A stretch of DNA of 39,869 nucleotides from Euryarchaeota archaeon UBA125 (GTDB taxonomy: Archaea; Thermoplasmatota; Poseidoniia; Poseidoniales; Thalassarchaeaceae). The translations under genes and the position numbers were made by a program. The stretch spans positions 2,242 to 42,110 of the forward strand of contig DAPV01000048.1 of the NCBI GenBank assembly GCA_002502625.1, given 5' to 3'. Below, piece by piece: positions 8,001-17,221 of the stretch (within the stretch, counting starts at the first letter, position 1; each line of letters starts with the position of its first letter). The notes under the pieces were generated by a model. That model saw only the letters and a list, made by a program, of their open reading frames with translations, was not told the origin of the DNA and searched no databases.

Positions 8001-8055
8001 TCTTAATCATACATAGAATGGGCAGCGCTAAAGCCCACCTGTTTATTCCAAGTAC

Positions 8056-9714
8056 ATGCCCCACCGAATAGAGGCCTTACTTAGGGTCCCGTGTGAGAGT
8101 AGAGTGAGGGCATGTGACCTTGCACGAGATGGAAGTTTGTTAATTTGGACAGATGATGCATGTAATCTACACTATCTCAATTTAGATGAAAATAGTCATG
8201 CAAAATCATTTCCTCTTGAAGAAGAAATAGACCATCTATTATGCCTCTCAAATAATTCAGTTCTGGTTGGCACAATTTCAAGAGATGCTCATTGTATTTC
8301 AGAAAAAGGAGAAATTCTATGGCGAATTAATGCTGCTGGAGGAATTGAACAATTAGTTGGCACCATCGATAGAACACGATTTTTAGCAATTGATGGAATG
8401 AGAGCAGCAATTCTTTTCGAGGCAGATGGTAATGAAATTTATCGCCATACAGGTAGACAATTCATCCTCTCTGCGATTCGACCAGATGGGGGTGCTTTTG
8501 CATTAGCAGACGATACAGGGGTTGTAGAATTGATATCATGTACAGGTAAAATAATCTCTACAAAAGAGCCCAGATCTTCAGAAGGAGATAGGATTACTGC
8601 CATGACGTTTAGACCCGATGGAGTATTAGTTATTGCATCCGAATGTAATGATTTAACCGATTCAGAAACACCTCAGATTGCATTGGATTGTATTTCCAAT
8701 AAGGGTGAACTACTGCATACTGTTGAAATTGATTCTAACGCATCGGTACTTTTCGGGACTACTCAAGGAATATTAGTCGGAATGGAAAATGGAGATGTTG
8801 AAGAACATAAAATTGGAACAACAGAAACCATTACTTGGGCTAAAACCGGATATGAAGTGAAAGATGTAAGACCCCATGATGACGATATTATTGTAGGATC
8901 TTGGTTTCATCTTCGCAGATATCTTTCTCCAATGGAGGAAGCTTGGTCAATAGAACATCCAGGATTGATTGATAGAGTATCATCTGATTCAGGTGGAAGA
9001 ATGATTGCAATATCCGGAGATAATCGAAATGATTACACAAGAATCAATCGTATTGATTTGTACGATCCAGATTCTCAAAGATTTGAAATTGAGGATGATG
9101 ATGCCCTACTAATCGATGATCAAGACCTGTTTGGAGGTGCTATAGGAGGGAATATTGGGACCGAGTTAACCGATGCATTAGAAAATACTGAAAATGCATC
9201 TAATGAGGATTTCGAAGATATAGACGATTTACTTACAGAAGAAGAAATGGAAATCTATAGAACGACTCATGCAAGTGAAGATGATTTAGATGATTTGTTA
9301 TCTGAACTCGAAGAAGATGTTGATTCAGAACATGAAAATATTTCAGAAAATGAAGGAATTGGAGATCTTATAGAAGGAATAATTGATGATGATTCATTTA
9401 GTTCTCTACCCCCTATTGCCGATGCTGGACAGGATAGAAGAATCGATGTTGGAGAAGACGGTACAGCAATGGTTACGTTGGATGGAAGAAGTTCTCAATG
9501 CTCAGATGGAGAAATCGAATCATGGGAATGGAGGGATTCAGCAGGGTTACCAATTGGCGATACTTCTGCGTTAAAGGTACGACTAAAACCAGGAACTCAT
9601 CAATTTACTCTAAGCATTTCGAGTAACAAAGGAATGGCGTCGTCTGACTCCGTATCCATTGAAATCAAGGGTGAGGAAGAATCTGACGATTCTTTCGACG
9701 TACTTCTTGAATAA
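8056..9714 (+). CDS. Intracellular beta-propeller protein with acidic linker and PKD-like domain
   Basis: The 552-residue product has no signal peptide or membrane helix. Residues 1 to about 340 form a WD/PQQ-like propeller with repeated strands such as GSLLIWTDDACNLHYLNL and GGAFALADDTGVVELISC. A very acidic, probably disordered linker occupies about 345-455 (TEEEMEIY, SEDDLDDLLSELEEDV). The C-terminal domain (about 456-542) has PKD/Ig-like features: PPIADAGQDRRIDVGEDGTA, LDGRSSQCSDGEIESWEW and GTHQFTLSISSNKG. PKD domains are usually extracellular, so their place in a protein without an export signal is odd. The function is not recognised. The stop abuts that of etfA. Confidence 0.7.
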   Translation: MPHRIEALLRVPCESRVRACDLARDGSLLIWTDDACNLHYLNLDENSHAKSFPLEEEIDHLLCLSNNSVLVGTISRDAHCISEKGEILWRINAAGGIEQLVGTIDRTRFLAIDGMRAAILFEADGNEIYRHTGRQFILSAIRPDGGAFALADDTGVVELISCTGKIISTKEPRSSEGDRITAMTFRPDGVLVIASECNDLTDSETPQIALDCISNKGELLHTVEIDSNASVLFGTTQGILVGMENGDVEEHKIGTTETITWAKTGYEVKDVRPHDDDIIVGSWFHLRRYLSPMEEAWSIEHPGLIDRVSSDSGGRMIAISGDNRNDYTRINRIDLYDPDSQRFEIEDDDALLIDDQDLFGGAIGGNIGTELTDALENTENASNEDFEDIDDLLTEEEMEIYRTTHASEDDLDDLLSELEEDVDSEHENISENEGIGDLIEGIIDDDSFSSLPPIADAGQDRRIDVGEDGTAMVTLDGRSSQCSDGEIESWEWRDSAGLPIGDTSALKVRLKPGTHQFTLSISSNKGMASSDSVSIEIKGEEESDDSFDVLLE

Positions 9715-10632
9715 TCATAGAGAAGACAAAGCTTCCTTCAGAACAGGTAAAGCATCTTCCCAATTAGCTACAATCCCATAGTCTGCAACTCCAAAAATTG
9801 GAGCATCTGCATCTTTGTTAATAGCCACAATATATTTCGAAGAACGCATTCCCGCAAGGTGTTGAATCGCACCAGAAATACCTACAGCTATGTAGAGAGT
9901 TGGAGTAACAACCTTTCCAGTTTGGCCTACTTGGATGCTGTGAGAAAGACCCCATTCATCAACTACTGCTCTGGAAGCTCCAACTGCAGCACCTATCTGA
10001 TCAGCGACAGATTCTAACTGACTCCAATTATCGATGTTACCCATCCCTCTACCTCCTGAAATAACAATATCTGCTTCTGAAACATCAAGACGTTCACTTG
10101 CTTTCGCAATTGCTTCCATTACAGTAACAGATACGTCAGAAGAGTGATTCACAATAGATATTGATGCAGAACCTCCTGAACCTGAAGGAGTAAATGCATT
10201 AGGTCGAATAGTAAGAATACAATCTCCAGATACATTGACTTTTTCCATTGCCTTTCCGGAATATATCGGACGAGAAATAGTTAGGCCTGCTGAAACACCA
10301 GTAGCATCTTGAATCACTGGAATTTCTCTTGCGGCAGCCAATCTGGCTGCAATCTCACGACCATTCGGAGTTGCTGCTGCAAAAACAGTACCTCCAGATA
10401 TTGCACTATTCAAAGCAGTAGACCAAGAACCTCCATCAAATGATGAAAAACAATCACCTTCAACTCCAATTACTGCCCCTACTCCATCAATTGATGCAGC
10501 AGAATCAGTAGCAATAGCTCCGGGGCAAAGTATTGTAGGGCTCGAACCCAATGAGGTTGCAGCAGCAACCATTTGAGAAGTTACAGGATGTAATCCGTTG
10601 TCGTTTGTCTCAGCAATTATTGTAATATCCAT
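9715..10632 (-). CDS. etfA: Electron transfer flavoprotein, alpha subunit
   Basis: The 305-residue protein carries the C-terminal FAD-binding domain of EtfA: SGGRGMGN, VDEWGLSHSIQVGQTGK, TLYIAVGISGAIQHLAGM and IVAINKDADAPIFGVADYGIV. The ETF heterodimer takes electrons from acyl-CoA dehydrogenases and passes them to a quinone reductase. It starts 11 bases after the etfB stop with a GGTGGT ribosome site, so the two are co-translated. Likely partners in this window are the acyl-CoA dehydrogenases at 14671-15846 and 22133-23308. Confidence 0.94.
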   Translation of the reverse strand: MDITIIAETNDNGLHPVTSQMVAAATSLGSSPTILCPGAIATDSAASIDGVGAVIGVEGDCFSSFDGGSWSTALNSAISGGTVFAAATPNGREIAARLAAAREIPVIQDATGVSAGLTISRPIYSGKAMEKVNVSGDCILTIRPNAFTPSGSGGSASISIVNHSSDVSVTVMEAIAKASERLDVSEADIVISGGRGMGNIDNWSQLESVADQIGAAVGASRAVVDEWGLSHSIQVGQTGKVVTPTLYIAVGISGAIQHLAGMRSSKYIVAINKDADAPIFGVADYGIVANWEDALPVLKEALSSL

Positions 10633-10643
10633 TCTAACACCAC

Positions 10644-11405
10644 CTAGAGTACCTTCGCCTCATTCCTTAATTTCTGAACAACTTCAGAAACACTATCAGC
10701 ACCTTCAAACATCTGTCCAGGAGCCTTTTCATCAGGAGGAGATTGCGAATTAATCACTGCTGATGAACCAGAAACATCAACTCCTAAGGAGTCTGAATTC
10801 ATAGAATCGATTGGTTTCTTCTTTGCCATCATTATTCCCTTTACATTTGGTCTTCGCAACTCAGTAGAGGTTTTGTCGAAAGCAACAACACAAGGAGCAC
10901 TTACACTTACTCTCTCAGAACCACTACCTGCTGGACGAAGAACACTAAAGTGATCTCCATCATTCGATATTTCAGAAGCATTAGTTACGCAGGCTGCGCC
11001 AATTAATTCAGCAACACCTGGACCTGTACTTCCAGAGTTAGTATCTGCAGCTTGCTTACCACAGAAAACTACATTTGCACCTATTTGTTTAACCGCATTG
11101 GCTAACAATGCTTGAATTTTCGTTGAATCTAGAGAGATTAGATCGTCGATAACAATGTGAGCAAGTGCATCTGCACCAACAGCGGCAGCATCTCTAAGCC
11201 CTTTTTCTGACCGAGCAGGGCCACAAGTGATTGCCGTAACCTTAGCACCGGAAGATTCCTTCATTGCCAATGCAGCTTCCAGTGCATATTCATCAAATGG
11301 GCTAATTGACCACTTACTAACATTTGATTCATCCACTCTATCTCCACTAATGGAAATCTTTGCAGTCGTATCCGGAACGTACTTGATTAGAACAGCTATA
11401 TCCAT
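10644..11405 (-). CDS. etfB: Electron transfer flavoprotein, beta subunit
   Basis: The 253-residue protein starts MDIAVLIKYVPDT and has the EtfB signatures SPFDEYALEAALAMKE, AVGADALAHIVIDD, VVFCGKQAADTNSGSTGPGVAELIG and RRPNVKGIMMAKKKPID. It forms the ETF heterodimer with the downstream etfA product and holds AMP. A GGTGGA ribosome site precedes the ATG. As the first gene of the pair it probably carries the operon promoter in the 76-base gap upstream. Confidence 0.94.
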   Translation of the reverse strand: MDIAVLIKYVPDTTAKISISGDRVDESNVSKWSISPFDEYALEAALAMKESSGAKVTAITCGPARSEKGLRDAAAVGADALAHIVIDDLISLDSTKIQALLANAVKQIGANVVFCGKQAADTNSGSTGPGVAELIGAACVTNASEISNDGDHFSVLRPAGSGSERVSVSAPCVVAFDKTSTELRRPNVKGIMMAKKKPIDSMNSDSLGVDVSGSSAVINSQSPPDEKAPGQMFEGADSVSEVVQKLRNEAKVL

Positions 11406-11481
11406 AATTCCACCACTCTCGTAACCCGACGAAAGAAAACGCCTCTATCAAGATTAGGCATAGAAAAAATATTCAAAAAAG

Positions 11482-12279
11482 CTAGTTTTGAGGATACGGA
11501 TGTATTTTTCCATCAGGAAGATGCCTAATCCTATCTAATGCGCGGACAGCAATTTGCCAGCCAATTACTCCTACAATAATTCCTGTAAATAGGTCCCAAA
11601 CATAGTGTTGTTTAGTAGTCATGATACTAATACTAAGTAAGAAAAATTCAATCCAAATAATTGCAATGAATGTTTTAACCAGTTGTGATTCTGAGGATCT
11701 AATTCTCATCCAACGACTAATTGCTCTTGTCAGAAAATATGAATGAGCAATATGGAGACTTGGCCAAGCGTTCCAGGGTTCATCCATTGAATGCATTAAA
11801 TTAAACAGATTACTGTACAAACCATCTCCTTCTAAAACATCAAGTGGAATTTGATCTCTCATGTCAATTTCTGCCGGTAAAATAAGAAAAATTACTGTAC
11901 AAAATAACGTCGCTACGGATAACATTTGAATTCCGGCAATTAATTCCAAACGGGAGTGATCATCCTTAGGACAACAAGCTAGAGTCACTGGATAATATAG
12001 ATATAGAGCCATGTAAGGTACAACCATCCAAGGAATAACTGGGATTGTGCGGTCAATTGCACTCTCAGGATCCCATACTGTCACTCCATTGGCGGCAACA
12101 AATTGATTCGTAGAAAAATATGGGAATGCAATTCCAATTAATCCAAAAATCAAGATATAGAATAGAAACAAATTACCTCCAAGAAAATGTCTTTGATTCC
12201 AAGCAGGGCCCCATATTAATGGCCAAGGAGAAGATATTCTATCTGCAACCTTATCTAGAATCTCTTGCAGTCTGTTCAT
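11482..12279 (-). CDS. PAP2-type membrane phosphatase / phospholipid head-group transferase-like protein
   Basis: The 265-residue protein has about six membrane helices. The PAP2-superfamily catalytic motifs are WPSLHIAHSYF (about residues 168-178) and, after SIMTTK, QHYVWDLFTG (about 224-233), with the conserved histidines and aspartate. The layout resembles the inositolphosphorylceramide synthase/PAP2_3 branch, which acts on phosphoester head groups of membrane lipids. A role in lipid or phosphate-ester turnover is likely; the substrate is unknown. It is preceded by an AAAGGGT ribosome site and lies downstream of the MOSC gene on the same strand. Confidence 0.8.
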   Translation of the reverse strand: MNRLQEILDKVADRISSPWPLIWGPAWNQRHFLGGNLFLFYILIFGLIGIAFPYFSTNQFVAANGVTVWDPESAIDRTIPVIPWMVVPYMALYLYYPVTLACCPKDDHSRLELIAGIQMLSVATLFCTVIFLILPAEIDMRDQIPLDVLEGDGLYSNLFNLMHSMDEPWNAWPSLHIAHSYFLTRAISRWMRIRSSESQLVKTFIAIIWIEFFLLSISIMTTKQHYVWDLFTGIIVGVIGWQIAVRALDRIRHLPDGKIHPYPQN

Positions 12280-12303
12280 ACCCTTTGATTAATCATTAGG
12301 CAT

Positions 12304-12789
12304 CTAATCTTCGCCATCAATTAATTGAACAGAATCACCTTTTGATACTATTCCTTCGATTTTCACTCGAGCATACCATCTAGACCAACCTGGAAACTTT
12401 TTTTCACTAATTCGGGAAAAAGAAGAATCTGAAAACACATGAGCTATTGTTTTACATGGAGGAGCAGGTGATGTAATTTCAATTACAGATTCTCCAATAG
12501 ACACTATTGAACCTGAATTCAACATAGACCAATCAATACCTGAAATAGTTAGATTCTCCCCTACTGCTCCTTCATTTATTGGATGTCCTTCATTGATTAA
12601 TGCATCAATCAACTCCAATGAATAAATACAAACTGCTCTTTCTGGCCCACCATGGTACTTGAGATCATTCTGTCGGTCTCCTTCAATCCCTGCAAACAAA
12701 AGTCTAGTTGATTCGACCGGAAACTTGGGCACTCCTCCATTAGGATTAACATTGATTGATGAAATGAATCCAGAAATAACGCTAATCAC
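12304..12789 (-). CDS. MOSC-domain protein
   Basis: The sequence matches the YiiM-like MOSC family: GIEGDRQNDLKYHGGPERAV, the segment VGENLTISGID, and the candidate sulfur-binding cysteine in SPAPPCKTI. MOSC domains handle molybdenum cofactor or carry sulfur to metal clusters and oxidised substrates. I place the start at a GTG (12789), which overlaps the stop of the protease lipoprotein gene by eight bases (GTGATTAG) and gives 161 residues. An in-frame GTG at 12804 or ATG at 12834 would extend it further into that gene. The actual substrate is unknown. Confidence 0.82.
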   Translation of the reverse strand: MISVISGFISSINVNPNGGVPKFPVESTRLLFAGIEGDRQNDLKYHGGPERAVCIYSLELIDALINEGHPINEGAVGENLTISGIDWSMLNSGSIVSIGESVIEITSPAPPCKTIAHVFSDSSFSRISEKKFPGWSRWYARVKIEGIVSKGDSVQLIDGED

Positions 12790-13999
12790 CCCAATATGCT
12801 TCACGAATGGCTTGGTTCGCTTCCATACAGGCAACTACATCAGAAGGACGATCGGGCATTGATTCAATACCTCCTAAATGAGAAAACATAGGTTCTACAT
12901 TAGACATATTCACTACTCCCCATCCTACTTGAGTACATGGAGCAATAGGAGAGATGGGAGCAGTACCAGAAGTAGGATCCCATGTTGAAAAACCAGGATA
13001 CCAAGCCGATAGATTCAATGCATCTCTTAGATCCTGATTGGAAACTGAAAGATTAGATCCATTGACCAATAAACCATCTCTTTCTGAAGATGCCCCAGAA
13101 CCTAGATCTTCTACTGAATCTCTTAATTGAGTCAACACAAGGCTAAGGATTCCAGCAGTACGAGGAGTTGCGAATGAAGTCCCTGAAGTCTCGTGATAAC
13201 CATCAATATCATCATGATTAGGCAACATTTGAGTCCAATCAGCAGCAATGTCGGGATAAGAACCGCTCATAATCTCTTTTTGATCATCCCCCTCTTCTGC
13301 ATAACCAGATATTCCAATTGACCAAGGAGGTCCAGCTGTCGAGTCTTGAACTGCTGGAGAAGGAGAATTATCAGCTGCTCCGGTGTGTAGCTTATGATTT
13401 TCAACAACTGCAACTCTAGTTGCATCTTCTATACCAGGTACTGGAACACTACCTATCGGTCCAAAGGACGTTGAAATAATATCTACCAGTGGCTGGTTAG
13501 CGGCAGCCAATACTGCAGCATCACTAAATCCTTCAACAAAGAAAATTATGGCATCTGGATTAGCATCTAATACAGCTCCTGTTACTGCAGTACCGTGTCC
13601 ATCTGAAGGATCATCTAAAATTGGGATATCAGTTCCATCATCGGGAGTTGTTCCAATAATTCGAGTTCCAGGAAAATATACAATATCACTTGACGAAATA
13701 ATATCCCAACAATCTTCCTTATCAGAATCATATCTTTCTTGCCATGTTCCTTCCTGAGTTAGGTTACAGGTCATTGTAACACCTAATCCTTCTAACAACC
13801 AATCAGGTAGGGTTTCATTCAAAATAAATCTCTCATGATAAACGTTAATTCCAGTATCAATAGGAGCAACAACGCTGTAAGCACCGAAGTTTGGCTCATC
13901 GATTTCTATAATCTGTTCTTCTTCATCTGATGATAAACATCCAGACAATGAAGAGAGAATTAGCAATGTGCAGAGAAGTAGTACTCTCGGCATCTGCAT
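12782..13999 (-). CDS. Subtilisin-like (S8) serine protease lipoprotein
   Basis: The 405-residue protein has a lipoprotein signal ending SSLSGC (Cys21), followed by an acidic spacer. The catalytic triad fits Asp48 (VAPIDTG), His135 (GHGTAVTG) and Ser275 (SGTSFATP), with Asn211 as a likely oxyanion residue. It is therefore predicted to be lipid-anchored outside the membrane and to degrade extracellular protein. The distance from Asp48 to His135 is long and holds a WLLEGLGV segment and a cysteine pair (C78 and C97). There is no clear propeptide. A GAGAGGT element supports the start. It overlaps the MOSC gene downstream by eight bases. Confidence 0.88.
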   Translation of the reverse strand: MQMPRVLLLCTLLILSSLSGCLSSDEEEQIIEIDEPNFGAYSVVAPIDTGINVYHERFILNETLPDWLLEGLGVTMTCNLTQEGTWQERYDSDKEDCWDIISSSDIVYFPGTRIIGTTPDDGTDIPILDDPSDGHGTAVTGAVLDANPDAIIFFVEGFSDAAVLAAANQPLVDIISTSFGPIGSVPVPGIEDATRVAVVENHKLHTGAADNSPSPAVQDSTAGPPWSIGISGYAEEGDDQKEIMSGSYPDIAADWTQMLPNHDDIDGYHETSGTSFATPRTAGILSLVLTQLRDSVEDLGSGASSERDGLLVNGSNLSVSNQDLRDALNLSAWYPGFSTWDPTSGTAPISPIAPCTQVGWGVVNMSNVEPMFSHLGGIESMPDRPSDVVACMEANQAIREAYWGD

Positions 14000-14038
14000 A
14001 CCTCTCGCAAACAGACATATGGTTTGAGGTTAATTACA

Positions 14039-14662
14039 CTATGAACGAGAAACAATGACAAGAGTACCGGGCCATTCCTCATTCTCATTGGCCTTGAAGA
14101 CCTTGAGTACTTCTAAGCCTGCTGAATTTACCAATGAAACCCATTCAGATTCAGAAAAGGTAGTCATTCTAACTCCAACCTTCTCTGGCCATTCTAAACT
14201 CTCTTTGTTCTCTTGATAATGATCTACCCCAAAGGCAAAAATTCCACCCTTTACCAACCATTGACTTCTTACTCTTTCAAGAAAATCAGGGATATCGTCT
14301 AAGTAATACAAAACTTCCATTGAATGAACTAGGTCTACTTTCTCAGGAGGTGTCCACGACAATAAATCAGCATGGAAATAAAGGCCTTCAGGATCTTTTT
14401 CTAAAGCACGAACTACCATTGATTTCGCACCATCTACACCCATTGCCAAAGAACAAGATGAATTGTTTTTTAGAGAACGAACAACCCAGCCATTTCCACA
14501 TCCTGCATCAATGGCAGAAAATCCTCTTTCCATCGATTCTGGCGACATTTCATCAAATGCGGCATTCAAAATCTCTTGAACAGCAGGGGTATGACCTCTT
14601 GCCATACCTTCGTCTTTACCAATATCTGCCCATTCACTGAATACATCAACAGCTGGACGCAT
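14039..14662 (-). CDS. Class I SAM-dependent methyltransferase
   Basis: The 207-residue protein has motif I IDAGCGNGWVV (about residues 49-59), an acidic residue after the second strand (MGVDGAKSMVV), HADLLSW as the adenine-side motif, and the post-motif strand VDLVHSMEVLYYLDD. These fit a Rossmann-fold methyltransferase of the Methyltransf_11/25 type. The substrate cannot be told; the family includes small-molecule, quinone and protein methyltransferases. GAGGGATTAG lies before the ATG. It follows the gcdH gene by eight bases and is probably in one transcript with it. Confidence 0.82.
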   Translation of the reverse strand: MRPAVDVFSEWADIGKDEGMARGHTPAVQEILNAAFDEMSPESMERGFSAIDAGCGNGWVVRSLKNNSSCSLAMGVDGAKSMVVRALEKDPEGLYFHADLLSWTPPEKVDLVHSMEVLYYLDDIPDFLERVRSQWLVKGGIFAFGVDHYQENKESLEWPEKVGVRMTTFSESEWVSLVNSAGLEVLKVFKANENEEWPGTLVIVSRS

Positions 14663-14670
14663 CTAATCCC

Positions 14671-15846
14671 TCATAATTTTCGAGTAAAAGACTGGATACC
14701 AGTGATATGGCGAGCCAGAATTAAATTATGTATGTCATGAGTGCCTTCGTACGTTTTCACCGATTCAAGATTATTCATATGTCGCATAATGGGGTATTCA
14801 TCTGTGACACCATTGGCCCCATGAATATCTCTAGCAACTCTAGCAATCTCTAGAGCGATGTCTACGTTATTCATTTTGGCTAAACTAATCATCTCAGGGA
14901 ACCAATCATCCTCATCAACTCTACGACCGAGGTGATAAGCGAGAAGTTGACCTTTTGTTATCTCTCTTAACATCGTAGCGAGTTTCATCTGGATAAGTTG
15001 GTATGCAGCTATTGGGTGATCGAATTGTATTCGCTCCAAAGAATAATTCTTTGCAGCATCAAAACAAGCCTGAGCAGAGCCTATTGAACCCCAGGCAATC
15101 CCATATCTAGCACGATTCAAACAGGAGAATGGTCCACCTAGACCTTTGGCACCAGGCAAGTAACGATCTTCAGGAACAAAAACATCCTGAAGAACTAATT
15201 CAGAGGTCACAGAGGCACGTAGAGAATGTTTTCCCTTCTGTTCAGGTGCACTAAATCCTTCATCGTCTTTTTCAACAATAAATCCTCGAATTACTCCATC
15301 TAATTTTGCCCATACTATTGCAATATCTGCTACAGTACCATTAGTGATCCACATCTTAGCCCCATTCAGGATATATCCTCCGTCAACCTTTTCCGCTTTG
15401 GTAACCATTCCACTTGGATTAGAACCATAATCAGGTTCAGTTAATCCAAAGCATCCAATTATTTCTCCTGTCGCCATTTTTGGTAGATACTTGTGCTTCT
15501 GTTCCTCTGTACCAAATTTATGAATAGGGTGCATGGAAAGAGAACCTTGGACACTACAGAAAGAACGTAAACCAGAATCTCCGCGCTCTAATTCTCTACA
15601 AACTACGCCGTAAGCAGTATAGGACATTCCTGCACATCCATATTCTTCAGGAACAACCATTCCTAAGACGCCCATATCGCCTAAATCTTTGATCCATTCT
15701 TCAGGAAAATAAGCTTCATTGTATGCCTTTTCGATATTAGGAATTACCTTTTCGTCTACCCAATCACGAACCATGTCTCTAAGCATGATTTCCTCTTCAT
15801 TCAGCATTTTGTCAACATCAAAGAAGTCCAAGGCCTCGTATGCCAT
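14671..15846 (-). CDS. gcdH: Glutaryl-CoA dehydrogenase
   Basis: The 391-residue acyl-CoA dehydrogenase has two GCDH hallmarks. One is Arg94 in GLRSFCSVQGSLSMHPI, the residue that binds the glutaryl carboxylate in known enzymes. The other is catalytic Glu367 in TYEGTHDIHNLIL. The FAD-binding stretches CFGLTEPDYGSNPSG and MWITNGTVADIAIVWAK are intact. It oxidises and decarboxylates glutaryl-CoA to crotonyl-CoA in lysine and tryptophan breakdown, giving electrons to ETF (encoded nearby at 9715-11405). GGTGA lies before the ATG. Confidence 0.9.
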   Translation of the reverse strand: MAYEALDFFDVDKMLNEEEIMLRDMVRDWVDEKVIPNIEKAYNEAYFPEEWIKDLGDMGVLGMVVPEEYGCAGMSYTAYGVVCRELERGDSGLRSFCSVQGSLSMHPIHKFGTEEQKHKYLPKMATGEIIGCFGLTEPDYGSNPSGMVTKAEKVDGGYILNGAKMWITNGTVADIAIVWAKLDGVIRGFIVEKDDEGFSAPEQKGKHSLRASVTSELVLQDVFVPEDRYLPGAKGLGGPFSCLNRARYGIAWGSIGSAQACFDAAKNYSLERIQFDHPIAAYQLIQMKLATMLREITKGQLLAYHLGRRVDEDDWFPEMISLAKMNNVDIALEIARVARDIHGANGVTDEYPIMRHMNNLESVKTYEGTHDIHNLILARHITGIQSFTRKL

Positions 15847-15907
15847 ATCTAGTCACCTTGGTTAATGCCCTTTAGAGACCTGTTTGAACCTTACCGATGG
15901 TTGATTA

Positions 15908-17125
15908 CTATCTAACACGCTTCTTTCGTTGTTCTCTCTTGTCTCTAAGCGTAGGTTCAAGACCCTTACGTTTTCTTCGCCATCTGTTATATGATGCTTG
16001 CATTTTAGGACTATTCATGAAAATTAGACCAAGAACAATTCCAGGTACACTAACAACAACAACAGCAGCCAAAGCATAACCTGCCAAACTAGTAAGCAAT
16101 GGATCTTCGATTTCGATTGGAATGAAATTTATTGCGTCTCCTCTAGAGTTCAAAATCCATCCCTCAGCTTCGGATGTACTCCATGAGCAGACTATTGGGC
16201 GAGTTGCTACGTCAAGTTGTTGATTTGCCACATCTACATGGTCATACCAAGGGAAGGATTCTTCTGAATCAGGACGATGATCAATCAATCCAAACGGTAT
16301 TGTAGCAATCATCATCCTATTTTCACTATGCCCACAAATTTTGGTAAACTCTCCAGATAGATCGCTAAGAATTACAGCTTCTAAGGTTGATTCTCCTTGA
16401 TTAGAATCATCAAGACGAATTGTCGCAATATTTCGATTGGAACCTACAGCAACACAAACAGGAATATTTCCTTGATCACATTCAATATCATTCCAAATCA
16501 CTGCAGACCCACCTAACCAAGTAATTTCATGTTCATCATCAATTATTCCAATCCCGTCTAATTCAGTAGAAACGACACACAGTCGAATAATTGGGTGGCA
16601 ATCCATAGAAGTTACTGGACTTTCTCGAGTATTTTCCAAGGCATGCATCTCTCCTCCATCAACTAACGAACGGAATCGCCAAATTCTTCCAGAATCGGCA
16701 GAAATGTAAGCCCATGCTCCGTTTGTATTCCATGCTACGGCAGTTAGGGTACTTATCTCAACTAATCCTATTCCTGAAACATTAGACAATCGTTGGTCTT
16801 GGTAATCATATCGAATAACTCGCCCAGAATCGCCCACAATAAATGCATTACCAGCAGGATGAAAATCAACTGCATTAAGATCTTGATCGGTAATTGAATC
16901 CAGTTTCAACGATTCCTCCGGGTTATCATTAGGGACAACAAAAACAACTCCATCATCGCCAATTACTAATGATTCTTCAGCATTTGAATCTAAAGCATTT
17001 AGGAATACTGGCTCGTCAGAAATGGATATTCGAGTATTAGATTCAACTATTGACTCTGCCTGAACTGAAACAAAAAGAAAGAGAAGAAGGAGAGGCGTTA
17101 CCACTCGTAACTGGGCCCGACCCAT
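15908..17125 (-). CDS. Membrane-anchored beta-propeller surface protein
   Basis: The start is set at 17125 because GGAGGGGT lies directly upstream of this ATG; an ATG six codons earlier (17143) has no such site. The 405-residue product has a signal peptide (LRVVTPLLLLFLFVSVQAES), then repeated propeller-like strands (GDDGVVFVVPN, GNAFIVGDSGRVIRYDY, GAWAYISADSGRIWRF). A C-terminal membrane helix (LAGYALAAVVVVSVPGIVLG) and a strongly basic tail (RWRRKRKG, then KKRVR) follow. The protein should face outwards. Scattered cysteines could form disulfides. The ligand is unknown. Confidence 0.75.
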   Translation of the reverse strand: MGRAQLRVVTPLLLLFLFVSVQAESIVESNTRISISDEPVFLNALDSNAEESLVIGDDGVVFVVPNDNPEESLKLDSITDQDLNAVDFHPAGNAFIVGDSGRVIRYDYQDQRLSNVSGIGLVEISTLTAVAWNTNGAWAYISADSGRIWRFRSLVDGGEMHALENTRESPVTSMDCHPIIRLCVVSTELDGIGIIDDEHEITWLGGSAVIWNDIECDQGNIPVCVAVGSNRNIATIRLDDSNQGESTLEAVILSDLSGEFTKICGHSENRMMIATIPFGLIDHRPDSEESFPWYDHVDVANQQLDVATRPIVCSWSTSEAEGWILNSRGDAINFIPIEIEDPLLTSLAGYALAAVVVVSVPGIVLGLIFMNSPKMQASYNRWRRKRKGLEPTLRDKREQRKKRVR

Positions 17126-17133
17126 ACCCCTCC
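17126..17133 (-). promoter_or_regulatory. Ribosome binding site deciding the start of the 15908-17125 gene
   Basis: On the minus strand the sequence reads GGAGGGGT immediately before ATGGGT. The annotated-length alternative ATG at 17143 would place this site inside the coding region. A similar GAGAGGGGTATGG arrangement precedes the plus-strand gene at 25325, so very short spacing to the ATG seems accepted in this genome. Confidence 0.6.
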
Positions 17134-17221
17134 GGAGACGCACGACTTCATCATGTGAACGGTCAATGCATATTTTGTAACTCAGGGAGGATTCAAGTCC
17201 TTCCTACTCACCGGAGGGAAT

